DNA of 7,400 nt from Tissierellia bacterium (GCA_007116605.1 SKID01000137.1:1-7400); one strand, 5' to 3'; counted from the first letter of the stretch, positions 1 to 4,676 are shown. Notes: generated by a model not told the origin, from the letters alone. Numbers and translations are program-made.

Positions 1-275
1 AATCCTATTTTTTCCATGTCTTGAGTCGATTTTTTTGCTTTAGCTACAATAAATGTCTTTGCCCCTTTAATCACACCATAAGTCCCTAATTTTACACCTT
101 CTGTACTATCCATTTGAATGGTGGTAAATCTAACTATTCCATTAAATACACAAGCCTGCTTATCCATAAAATCAACTACACTCAAAACATCTTCTGCCTT
201 CATTGGCAATCCGTCATAAGTTCGAACGGATTTTCGGATTTTCATGGCTTCCATGGGGTTTTTTAACGCTAACAT
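1..275 (-). CDS. Nitroreductase-like flavoprotein, N-terminal part (runs off left edge)
   Basis: Ninety-one codons plus two bases are visible before the window ends. The protein begins MLALKNPMEAMKIRKSVRTY. The I-R-K-S-V-R-x-Y stretch at residues 13-20 is the usual N-terminal phosphate-contact segment of FMN-dependent nitroreductases. Further on, L-G-T-Y-G-V-I-K-G-A-K-x-F-I-V resembles the 'putative TM nitroreductase' branch (TM1586 type). Family members bind FMN and reduce varied substrates with NAD(P)H; the substrate here cannot be told. The start is the ATG at 273-275, with AGGAAG at 283-288 and a 7-base gap. The gene has its own upstream region with a TATAAT box and inverted repeats, so it is probably transcribed apart from the 307-residue gene 181 bases upstream. 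Roughly 150 C-terminal residues would be expected beyond the edge. The family call rests on motif recognition only. Confidence 0.75.
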   Translation of the reverse strand, partial: MLALKNPMEAMKIRKSVRTYDGLPMKAEDVLSVVDFMDKQACVFNGIVRFTTIQMDSTEGVKLGTYGVIKGAKTFIVAKAKKSTQDMEKIG

Positions 276-312
276 TTTTACACTTCCTTTTTAATTGGAC
301 TATTAGACTAAA

Positions 313-344
313 ATTATATTACTGACATCAGTTAATAAAGTCAC
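313..344 (-). promoter_or_regulatory. Possible promoter of the nitroreductase-like gene
   Basis: On the minus strand a perfect TATAAT lies at 313-318, 37 bases upstream of the start codon. No good -35 box sits at 16-18 bases: ACTTTA at 336-341 is the 17-base choice and is weak. TTGTGA at 341-346 is a better hexamer but 22 bases away from this box, or 19 bases from the overlapping TAATAT at 316-321. The weak -35 fits a promoter that needs help or is tightly controlled, but this is inference. Confidence 0.4.
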
Positions 345-372
345 AATTCTATTTGTGATAAGTTCTCTATCA
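321..372. promoter_or_regulatory. Cluster of short inverted repeats, possible operators
   Basis: Three inverted repeats follow one another just upstream of the nitroreductase -10 box. They are ACTGA-CA-TCAGT (321-332), TCACAA-N6-TTGTGA (341-358) and TGATA-N7-TATCA (356-372). The first lies between the -10 box and the likely -35 position, where a MarR- or TetR-type repressor would block polymerase. Arms are only 5-6 bp in AT-rich DNA, so any one could be chance; the clustering at a promoter is the argument. Confidence 0.3.
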
Positions 373-396
373 GAAGCTCTAATTGATTAATAATAA

Positions 397-408
397 GTGT
401 GTGTGTGT
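397..408. repeat. (GT)6 microsatellite
   Basis: Six uninterrupted GT dinucleotides lie between the 307-residue gene and the nitroreductase upstream region. This simple repeat could vary in length by slippage. It lies outside any supported gene, and no function is evident. Confidence 0.6.
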
Positions 409-414
409 CATCCT

Positions 415-450
415 CCAAAAATCTTTGAGTTTCAAAAGGATTGTCAAAGA
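415..450 (-). terminator. Weak candidate terminator after the 307-residue gene
   Basis: On the minus strand, 7 bases past the stop codon, TCTTTGA (444-450) pairs with TCAAAGA (422-428) across a 15-base loop. A short T-rich stretch (ATTTTTGG) follows. The stem is short and GC-poor, so termination would be weak. It is nevertheless the only hairpin-plus-T element between this gene and the nitroreductase gene. Confidence 0.3.
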
Positions 451-456
451 ATTTGT

Positions 457-1380
457 TTAGTTAAGTCCATCCACATAAAAACGATATTCTCTACCGAACT
501 GATCTTTAAATACAAGTTCTCCTCGGACAGGTGTGTCTCTATTTATTCTTTCTTCAAACTGATAGCTTCCACGAATCATCAGCTCGTCTTTAATTTTTTG
601 ACCTACAGGCACGACTTCTGGTATCATTTCAAAACTCACAAAGTCCCTATCTCGCATAGTCCAACTTTCATTATTCATGATTGAAACAGTATCAAATAAT
701 ACATCCCCTGCAAATAACTGAAGTTCCATGTGTGTAATGCTTAAAGCATCTCTATAAGCTTGAAAAGCTTCTGAACCATGCCAACCTAAATGAATGAAAA
801 TATCAAACAATATTTCCTCATAATAATTGTCTCTATCAAATTTTGCATTGCGTGCATATCCATGAGATATAAAAAGACTCTCTAAGCCTGATTTAACCCT
901 AAGGAATCCAACTTCCCCTTGTCTAATCACTGAATCACCAACCATCTGAACAAATATCTGGTAATCTCTATTCAATGGCAGCACTACCTTTTCATTGATG
1001 CGCAGACTGGATATATCTTCAATAACTAACTCTTTTATCTGAACTTTCTCTGGGTCATCATAAATTAAAATCTCAATTTTTGAACCTGTGACCACTTCAT
1101 TAATATTAAAGCTAATATTTGCTTCTACCGTTTCGTCTTCCATATCAATGGCATTAATCGATAAAGAAATTTGCCCCAACCAACTTTGCTCTTCTATAAA
1201 ACTGTTTAATGCCTCTCGAATACTGCTATCCAGAAAAGATACTCTCGATTCCAATTGTCTAATATGATGGTTATTGTTTCTAATCTCATTCTGAAGTGAT
1301 TGCATCACTCCAAACATTCTAAAATTTAAAAAACTTAAAAGAATGAGTGCTGCAATTAATGCTTTTGTTCCTTTTGTCAT
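457..1380 (-). CDS. Membrane-anchored protein of unknown function (307 aa)
   Basis: I do not recognise this family. The N-terminus is MTKGTK followed by a hydrophobic run (about residues 7-20, ALIAALILLSFLNF), so the protein probably has one signal anchor and faces outward. Residues about 26-65 are polar and heptad-like (LQNEIRNNNHHIRQLESRVSFLDSSI), consistent with a short coiled coil. The remaining 240 residues look beta-rich, with alternating hydrophobic and charged residues and no cysteine. No catalytic motif stands out. The ATG start at 1378-1380 has AAAGGAG at 1387-1393 with a 6-base gap, which is strong support. A terminator for the upstream genes and an extended -10 box precede it, so it is probably transcribed alone. 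A structural or ligand-binding cell-surface role is possible but only a guess. Confidence 0.75.
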   Translation of the reverse strand: MTKGTKALIAALILLSFLNFRMFGVMQSLQNEIRNNNHHIRQLESRVSFLDSSIREALNSFIEEQSWLGQISLSINAIDMEDETVEANISFNINEVVTGSKIEILIYDDPEKVQIKELVIEDISSLRINEKVVLPLNRDYQIFVQMVGDSVIRQGEVGFLRVKSGLESLFISHGYARNAKFDRDNYYEEILFDIFIHLGWHGSEAFQAYRDALSITHMELQLFAGDVLFDTVSIMNNESWTMRDRDFVSFEMIPEVVPVGQKIKDELMIRGSYQFEERINRDTPVRGELVFKDQFGREYRFYVDGLN

Positions 1381-1440
1381 TTTAAACTCCTTTATATCAT
1401 ACTACTAGCAATCTATTGATTGAACTGTTGCCTATATCAC

Positions 1441-1469
1441 AGTATAACACATTTTATCTTCAGAAACAT
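1441..1469 (-). promoter_or_regulatory. Predicted promoter of the 307-residue membrane protein gene
   Basis: The minus strand shows TGTTATACT, an extended -10 (TGn plus TATACT at 1441-1446), 61 bases upstream of the start codon. The -35 position at 17 bases (1464-1469, ATGTTT) is poor, so the extended -10 would carry the promoter. It abuts the T-tract of the upstream terminator (1470-1476), giving a tightly packed junction. Confidence 0.45.
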
Positions 1470-1507
1470 AAAAAAAGGATTAAACAGTCGCTGCAATCTG
1501 TTTATCC
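1470..1507 (-). terminator. Intrinsic terminator after the phosphotransferase unit
   Basis: On the minus strand GGATAAACAG (1498-1507) pairs with CTGTTTAATCC (1477-1487), with one bulged base and a 10-base loop. Seven Ts follow at once (1470-1476). This is the expected form of a Rho-independent terminator. It closes the transcript carrying the phosphotransferase and the small membrane ORF before the next promoter begins. Confidence 0.65.
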
Positions 1508-1517
1508 GATGACTAAC

Positions 1518-1548
1518 ATTCAGATGGCGTTACAAACGCCATCTGAAT
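1518..1548. repeat. Perfect 13-bp inverted repeat with 5-base loop
   Basis: Arms 1518-1530 and 1536-1548 are exact complements (ATTCAGATGGCGT and ACGCCATCTGAAT) around TACAA. No T-tract follows on either strand, so it is not a simple intrinsic terminator. It lies 45 bases past the stop of the 41-codon ORF and 10 bases before the terminator hairpin. It may protect the 3' end of the mRNA, bind a protein, or be a dispersed palindromic repeat. Confidence 0.7.
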
Positions 1549-1592
1549 CCAAGAGTCCTGTTGATCACCTTAGTTGTCTTCCGTCGTTTTTC

Positions 1593-1718
1593 TCATTTGA
1601 TTTTCAAGTTTTCAATTCGTAACTCTTGATCAATAAACACTTTTATCATTATTGCCAACACATAGGATATCAATGCAATGATACTCCAAATATTCTGAAA
1701 TATCGTTTTAGACTTCAT
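1593..1718 (-). CDS. Possible small single-pass membrane protein (41 aa)
   Basis: The frame begins at the ATG at 1716-1718, inside the last codons of the phosphotransferase gene, and overlaps it by 11 bases. The peptide starts MKSKTIFQNI. It then has a hydrophobic stretch from about residue 11 to 29 (WSIIALISYVLAIMIKVFI) and a charged tail (DQELRIENLKIK). This is the layout of a small one-pass membrane protein with a basic N-terminus. No strong ribosome site precedes it (only AGTTGG), so translation would depend on coupling to the upstream gene. A hairpin and a terminator follow its stop codon, as if it were the last gene of the unit. I recognise no family. Hydrophobic frames can arise by chance in AT-rich DNA, so this is tentative. 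Confidence 0.4.
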   Translation of the reverse strand: MKSKTIFQNIWSIIALISYVLAIMIKVFIDQELRIENLKIK

Positions 1719-2589
1719 ACCAACTGGGTATTATATTTTTAAAACCATCATACCACAATAAAACATCTTGAGATTGTTTCATCATAATATCTAAATCTTT
1801 TTTTCCAAGAGACAAGGCCCAATATATAGAGGATAGTGTATTGCTAGCAATATAAAAAGCGAGGCATTCCCAAAAATTCCTTGGTGGCTTGTAGTCAAAA
1901 TAACCATCAATTATCCCTTTAGCAAATGGAGGTGCTAATTGAGCACACCAAACAATACGATTAAACTCTTCCCATGGATCACCAAAATCATATCTCTCAA
2001 AATCTATAATCATTAACTTATCATGAGCCAACATCATATTGCCTATATGGTAATCACCATGCTGGAAAGACTGGGGCCGATCTATGAATGCATTTCGATG
2101 ATTTTCTAAATATGTAATCACTTTCATGTCTCCAGGAAATCTTACTCCACATCCTTTATACGCCTGTATCTTCAAATCCGTTTTGCGATTGAATCTTGTA
2201 TGCCAACACTCTTGGTCTTTAGGCGCTTTAATTGAATGTATTTGCCTAACTATTTGACCTGCTTCCAATCCATATTGATACTGTTCTGCTATCGGTAAAA
2301 ATGGCAAAACATCCTCTGCATCTAATCCTTCAATCCATTCATATAAAGTATAAGTGCCTTGCTGGCACTCTCCTATTTCTATTAATTTACACATAGGTAC
2401 ATTCAGTATTGATAGTTTTTCCAAGATACTAGACAAAACCTTACATCGTCGGCTTTTGTCAATAGCGGCTACTCGCAACAAGTATTTTGTTCCATCTTTT
2501 GTGGTGGCACAATACTTTTGATCATCAGACCACCCTTTTTTAATCGGTTCTTTACTTAAAATTTCATCGAATATCAAATGCCTCACCAC
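1708..2589 (-). CDS. Aminoglycoside phosphotransferase-family kinase (APH/choline kinase fold)
   Basis: Over its 293 codons the protein has the C-lobe signature of the APH family. HGDYHIGN (residues 177-184) is the catalytic loop, with Asp179 as the base and Asn184 as a metal ligand. IDFE (195-198) carries the metal-binding Asp196, and YDFGDPWEEFNRIVW follows. The N-lobe has GTKYLLRV (33-40), where Arg39 stands at the position where the ATP-binding lysine is usual. Such proteins transfer phosphate from ATP to a small-molecule hydroxyl. Many uncharacterised clostridial members share this NRIVWCAQ and SNTLSSIYWA pattern, and the substrate is unknown, so drug resistance should not be assumed. 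The start is unsettled. The outermost GTG (2587-2589) overlaps the ribosome site AAGGAG (2589-2594). GTG at 2584-2586 leaves 2 bases and TTG at 2575-2577 leaves 11, so one of the later two is likelier. It has its own promoter upstream. Confidence 0.88.
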   Translation of the reverse strand: MVRHLIFDEILSKEPIKKGWSDDQKYCATTKDGTKYLLRVAAIDKSRRCKVLSSILEKLSILNVPMCKLIEIGECQQGTYTLYEWIEGLDAEDVLPFLPIAEQYQYGLEAGQIVRQIHSIKAPKDQECWHTRFNRKTDLKIQAYKGCGVRFPGDMKVITYLENHRNAFIDRPQSFQHGDYHIGNMMLAHDKLMIIDFERYDFGDPWEEFNRIVWCAQLAPPFAKGIIDGYFDYKPPRNFWECLAFYIASNTLSSIYWALSLGKKDLDIMMKQSQDVLLWYDGFKNIIPSWYEV

Positions 2590-2610
2590 TCCTTCTATTA
2601 AATCCCTTAT

Positions 2611-2639
2611 ATTATCTATCGTAGAGTTTCATTTGTAAA
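2611..2639 (-). promoter_or_regulatory. Predicted sigma-A promoter of the phosphotransferase gene
   Basis: The minus strand reads TTTACA (2634-2639), a 17-base spacer, then GATAAT (2611-2616). Each box matches the consensus at 5 of 6 bases and the spacing is ideal. It lies 22 bases upstream of the outermost start codon and 17 upstream of AAGGAG, so the leader would be short. Confidence 0.65.
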
Positions 2640-2665
2640 CCTAAATTTTCTTAACATCAACAGAT

Positions 2666-2694
2666 CTCTAACAGACTTGTCTTGTCTGTTAGAG
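2666..2694. repeat. Perfect 11-bp inverted repeat upstream of the phosphotransferase promoter
   Basis: CTCTAACAGAC (2666-2676) and GTCTGTTAGAG (2684-2694) are exact complements around a 7-base centre. Neither strand has a T-tract after it, so it is not a clear terminator. It sits 26 bp upstream of the phosphotransferase -35 box and could be a regulator site, an mRNA 3' hairpin for the upstream unit, or a fragment of a mobile repeat. Confidence 0.6.
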
Positions 2695-2699
2695 CAGGA

Positions 2700-2734
2700 A
2701 CCAAAAGTTCAGTTATTAAGTTATTGACCAGCAC
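2700..2734 (+). repeat. Decayed third copy of the repeat tail
   Basis: Positions 2711-2725 (GTTATTAAGTTATTG after the first base) match the tail of the long repeat, and CCAGCAC follows in place of CCAGGCACC. Just before it, ACCAAAAGTTC (2700-2710) differs by one base from ACCAAGAGTTC at 4550-4560. This suggests several rounds of duplication or insertion of the same element here. Confidence 0.5.
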
Positions 2735-2780
2735 AGGTATTATAACATAAAATAACCACCTCTATTATTAAGGAGGCTAC

Positions 2781-2876
2781 ACATTGATAGGGTTTTTAGC
2801 AAAAGTTTGCTAAGAGAGCGATGTAGAATTATTTTTCAGTAATGCATAAGTTATTAAGTTATTGCCAGGCACCAAG
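2781..2876 (+). repeat. Long direct repeat, copy 1 (downstream of the ATPase gene)
   Basis: From ACATTGATAG to ACCAAG this 96-base stretch aligns with 4446-4555. There are six substitutions and one single-base gap in the first 60 or so bases, then an exact match through the AAGTTATT tandem. Copy 2 has 13 extra bases near the end. An internal hairpin, TTAGCAA-AAGT-TTGCTAA, occupies 2796-2813. Outer arms CTACA (2777-2781) and TGTAG (2821-2825) can enclose it. The 3' part contains AAGTTATT twice in a row and TGCCAGGCA, a REP-like mini-palindrome. No protein-coding role is evident. Confidence 0.8.
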
Positions 2877-2879
2877 GGC

Positions 2880-2901
2880 TACCGGCACCTTACCGGCACC
2901 T
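2880..2901. repeat. Two exact 11-bp tandem units ending at the ATPase stop codon
   Basis: TACCGGCACCT occurs twice without interruption. The last base is also the first base of the complement of the ATPase stop codon. Read on the minus strand this gives TAA-GGTGCCGG-TAA-GGTGCCGG-TAG, and GGTGCC recurs again in the adjoining long repeat. It probably arose by slippage or target duplication at the cassette edge. Confidence 0.7.
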
Positions 2902-4175
2902 TATGGTTTTAAAGCTGTAATCGGAACCACATAAACCCCATCATCCCTTAAGTATGCAGCCTTGCAAACTCCACATACAACACACATAACCTTTGGAGGT
3001 TTTCCACCATCAGCTATTATTTTATTCTTGATTTTTATCAATGCATTTGCTGCTTCATCAATCTGATAGCTTCCAAGCTTTATCTCTATGGCAATCCATT
3101 CTCCATTCTCCAACTCTACAACAGAGTCAATCTCATCCCCATCATAATCTTGATAGTGGTATAGCTTGGCATTAAAGGATTCTGCATAAATCCTTAAGTC
3201 TCTTTCACATAGAGCTTCAAATAGAAAACCTAGTGTGTTCAAATCGTTAATGAGCATCTTGGGTGTTGCATTCAGTAAAGCACAGGCTAATGAAGGGTCT
3301 ACAAAGTGCCTCTTATCTAGCTTTTTTAGTCTGGTTGATGATCTTATATTTGAAGAAAAGGCTTTCTGATTTTCAATAAGAAACATTCTCTCGAAAAGAG
3401 TTAGATAGGTTGATATGGTATCGCCATCCAAATCATCCTCTTCGTTTTCCCTTATATCTTTTCTTAGGGTACTCATTGAAACTGTGGTGCTTTCATTCCT
3501 GGCCAATGACCTAAGGAGCAGATTCATCTTCCGAGTGTTCCTATTGATGCCTTCTAGTCTATAGATGTCATGATTGATAGTGGCATTTAAGTATTCTCTG
3601 GCAAGAACAGTATAATCTGAGGGATCAATATCTAAACTACCAGGCCATCCTCCTCTTATTATTAAGTTTATGATCCTGTCTAAACTTGCCTCATTTACCA
3701 CAATGTTCATATAGTTCCCATTGCAAATATCTTGAAAGGAAATCTGTCCAGAGGAATCCTTGGACTCATATAAAGACATCGGTCTCATTCTTAAGGTGGA
3801 TATCCTACCTGCTCCACTGTGTAGTATTCCCTTTTGGGCAGGAGTAGCAGAGCCTGTTAAAATGAATTGTCCCTTCCTACCTCTTTTGTCCACCTCAAAT
3901 CTTACTGCATCCCATAGTTCAGGAACTTCTTGCCATTCATCTATTAGCCTGGGGGAATCCCCTTCCAATACCAGTTTAGGGTCAATTTTTGCCAAAGACT
4001 TGTTTTGGAAATTTCCAGCAGGATCTCCTAGATATATGCTGCTATTGCTGTGGATATTGGCAGTCCAGGTTTTCCCACACCATTTAGCACCTTCAATACA
4101 AACCGCTCCAAATGTCTTTAAATGACTTTCAACAACTTTATCAATGATTCTTGGTAAATAATCTTGATTTATCAT
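2901..4175 (-). CDS. AAA_14/DUF4143-type ATPase with nuclease-like C-terminal domain
   Basis: The 424 residues follow the AAA_14 plus DUF4143 pattern. Walker A is GAKWCGKT (residues 29-36) and Walker B is RLIDEWQ (76-82) with Asp79-Glu80. FILTGSATP (104-112) is sensor 1, and GRISTLRMRPMSLYES (123-138) is the usual arginine-rich turn. The C-terminal half has VDPSLACALL (292-301) and GFLFEALCERDLRIY (316-330). It ends in DGDEIDSVVE...IAIEIKLG, where Glu320, Asp350, Glu364 and Lys366 match a PD-(D/E)xK nuclease-like arrangement. Such proteins are widespread in bacteria and archaea, often as lone accessory genes; their physiological role is not established. The ATG at 4173-4175 follows AGAGGTG (4183-4189) with a 7-base gap. 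The gene appears intact and is bracketed by direct repeats, which suggests acquisition by transfer. Confidence 0.9.
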   Translation of the reverse strand: MINQDYLPRIIDKVVESHLKTFGAVCIEGAKWCGKTWTANIHSNSSIYLGDPAGNFQNKSLAKIDPKLVLEGDSPRLIDEWQEVPELWDAVRFEVDKRGRKGQFILTGSATPAQKGILHSGAGRISTLRMRPMSLYESKDSSGQISFQDICNGNYMNIVVNEASLDRIINLIIRGGWPGSLDIDPSDYTVLAREYLNATINHDIYRLEGINRNTRKMNLLLRSLARNESTTVSMSTLRKDIRENEEDDLDGDTISTYLTLFERMFLIENQKAFSSNIRSSTRLKKLDKRHFVDPSLACALLNATPKMLINDLNTLGFLFEALCERDLRIYAESFNAKLYHYQDYDGDEIDSVVELENGEWIAIEIKLGSYQIDEAANALIKIKNKIIADGGKPPKVMCVVCGVCKAAYLRDDGVYVVPITALKP

Positions 4176-4194
4176 TTTATTTCACCTCTACTAC

Positions 4195-4223
4195 ATTATA
4201 AGTCTAATCGGTGGTTTTTGCAA
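4195..4223 (-). promoter_or_regulatory. Predicted promoter of the ATPase gene
   Basis: The minus strand has TTGCAA (4218-4223), a 17-base spacer and a perfect TATAAT (4195-4200). The start site would fall near 4188, so the leader is only about 13 bases and the ribosome site lies at its very 5' end. The -35 box lies inside the first 23-bp IS-like unit, so the gene appears to use a promoter made partly by the mobile-element relic. Confidence 0.6.
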
Positions 4224-4297
4224 TTCTTATTCGGTCATTTTTCTGGTTTTCATTATGTCTCTTTTATGATTTTCATTCGGTCTTTTTTTCAATTCTT
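4206..4297. mobile_element. Four tandem 23-bp units, probable IS21-like terminal remnant
   Basis: Units start at 4206, 4229, 4252 and 4275, exactly 23 bp apart. Each begins with a variant of ATTCGGTC (AATCGGTG, ATTCGGTC, ATTATGTC, ATTCGGTC), then a T-rich run, and ends in ATTCTT or TTTTC. Multiple short repeats inside the ends are a known feature of IS21-family elements, where they bind the IstA transposase. No istA or istB gene is visible, so at most this is a relic. The family assignment rests on memory of similar ends, not on a search. Confidence 0.5.
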
Positions 4298-4347
4298 CCT
4301 TTTATGTTTATGCTAATCTAAAATTAAGTCAGCGGGCTCATCGAAAA

Positions 4348-4426
4348 GTGGGTCAATTCAAAGTGTTTAACTTTAAAGATCCTGTGCATAATCAGAACAG
4401 GTATCATCTATCTAGGTGGGTCAATT
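4348..4426. mobile_element. Paired GTGGGTCAATT boxes, probable insertion-sequence end
   Basis: GTGGGTCAATT occurs at 4348-4358 and again at 4416-4426, 68 bp apart in the same orientation. AGCGGGCTCATCGAAAA stands just before the first. Repeated GTGGGTCA motifs are typical of IS21-like termini in Firmicutes. With the 23-bp units next door, this supports a decayed element between guaA and the ATPase gene. There is no target duplication or open transposase frame to confirm it. Confidence 0.45.
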
Positions 4427-4445
4427 ATAAGTATAAATCAACATC

Positions 4446-4555
4446 ACATTGATAAGGATTTTAGCAAAAGTTTTCCAAGAGAGTGATGTTGAATTATTTT
4501 ATCAGTAATGCATAAGTTATTAAGTTATTGCCATAAGTTATTGCCAGGCACCAAG
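4446..4555 (+). repeat. Long direct repeat, copy 2 (upstream of the ATPase gene)
   Basis: Same orientation as copy 1 and offset by 1665 bp at its left end. Its outer arms are longer than in copy 1: CAACATCAC (4439-4447) and GTGATGTTG (4483-4491) pair perfectly over 9 bp. The inner TTAGCAA hairpin of copy 1 is disrupted (TTTTCCAA instead of TTTGCTAA). Thirteen bases (ATAAGTTATTGCC) are duplicated before AGGCACCAAG. The two copies frame the ATPase gene and the IS-like remnant. Confidence 0.8.
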
Positions 4556-4639
4556 AGTTCTACTTTCTGTTCCCATGGACATCATGGACATTACTATAGG
4601 GAATCCTTGTCTTAATACACTCACAGCCACTAAATTAGT

Positions 4640-4676
4640 AAAAAAACGGGAACCTCAAATCTCTCAAGGTTCCCGT
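4640..4676 (-). terminator. guaBA terminator: Intrinsic terminator of the guaBA operon
   Basis: On the minus strand ACGGGAACCT (4667-4676) pairs perfectly with AGGTTCCCGT (4646-4655) around an 11-base loop. A T-tract follows at once (4640-4646). The stem is GC-rich and 10 bp long. It lies 125 bases past the guaA stop codon and should shield the accessory region from guaBA readthrough. Confidence 0.92.

Larger units (their letters stand above)
2590..2900. other. Intergenic region between ATPase and phosphotransferase genes
   Basis: These 311 bases hold no gene I can support. From left to right they contain the phosphotransferase promoter, an 11-bp hairpin (2666-2694), a decayed copy of the repeat tail (2700-2734), a minus-strand extended -10 TGTTATAAT (2739-2747) without a good -35 box, the first full copy of the long direct repeat (2781-2876), and two tandem TACCGGCACCT units (2880-2901). 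There is no clear terminator with a T-tract for the ATPase gene. Confidence 0.6.

Noticed and set aside
341..358. Rex redox-repressor site
   Set aside because: Rex sites have TTGTGA on the left and TCACAA on the right; here the arms are in the reverse order.
379..416. Minus-strand 10-codon frame MTHTHLLLIN right after GGAGG, as a leader peptide
   Set aside because: GGAGG directly abuts the ATG, leaving no spacing for initiation, and the His/Thr codons come from the GT microsatellite.
397..684. Plus-strand open frame of 95 codons
   Set aside because: It lies mostly antisense to the well-supported 307-residue gene, begins in the GT repeat, has no ribosome site and gives an unrecognisable protein.
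1416..1622. Plus-strand open frame of 68 codons
   Set aside because: It crosses the terminator and the 13-bp palindrome, lacks a ribosome site, and has low-complexity, protein-unlike content.
3760..4125. Plus-strand open frame of 121 codons
   Set aside because: It is antisense to the Walker region of the ATPase gene; its openness follows from the codon use of that gene.
4206..4297. CRISPR-like array
   Set aside because: The 23-bp units are directly adjacent and diverged, with no unique spacers and no cas genes.
4449..4508. Nineteen-codon frame inside repeat copy 2, starting at TTG
   Set aside because: The matching frame in copy 1 is cut by stop codons and there is no ribosome site in copy 2, so there is no sign of coding selection.
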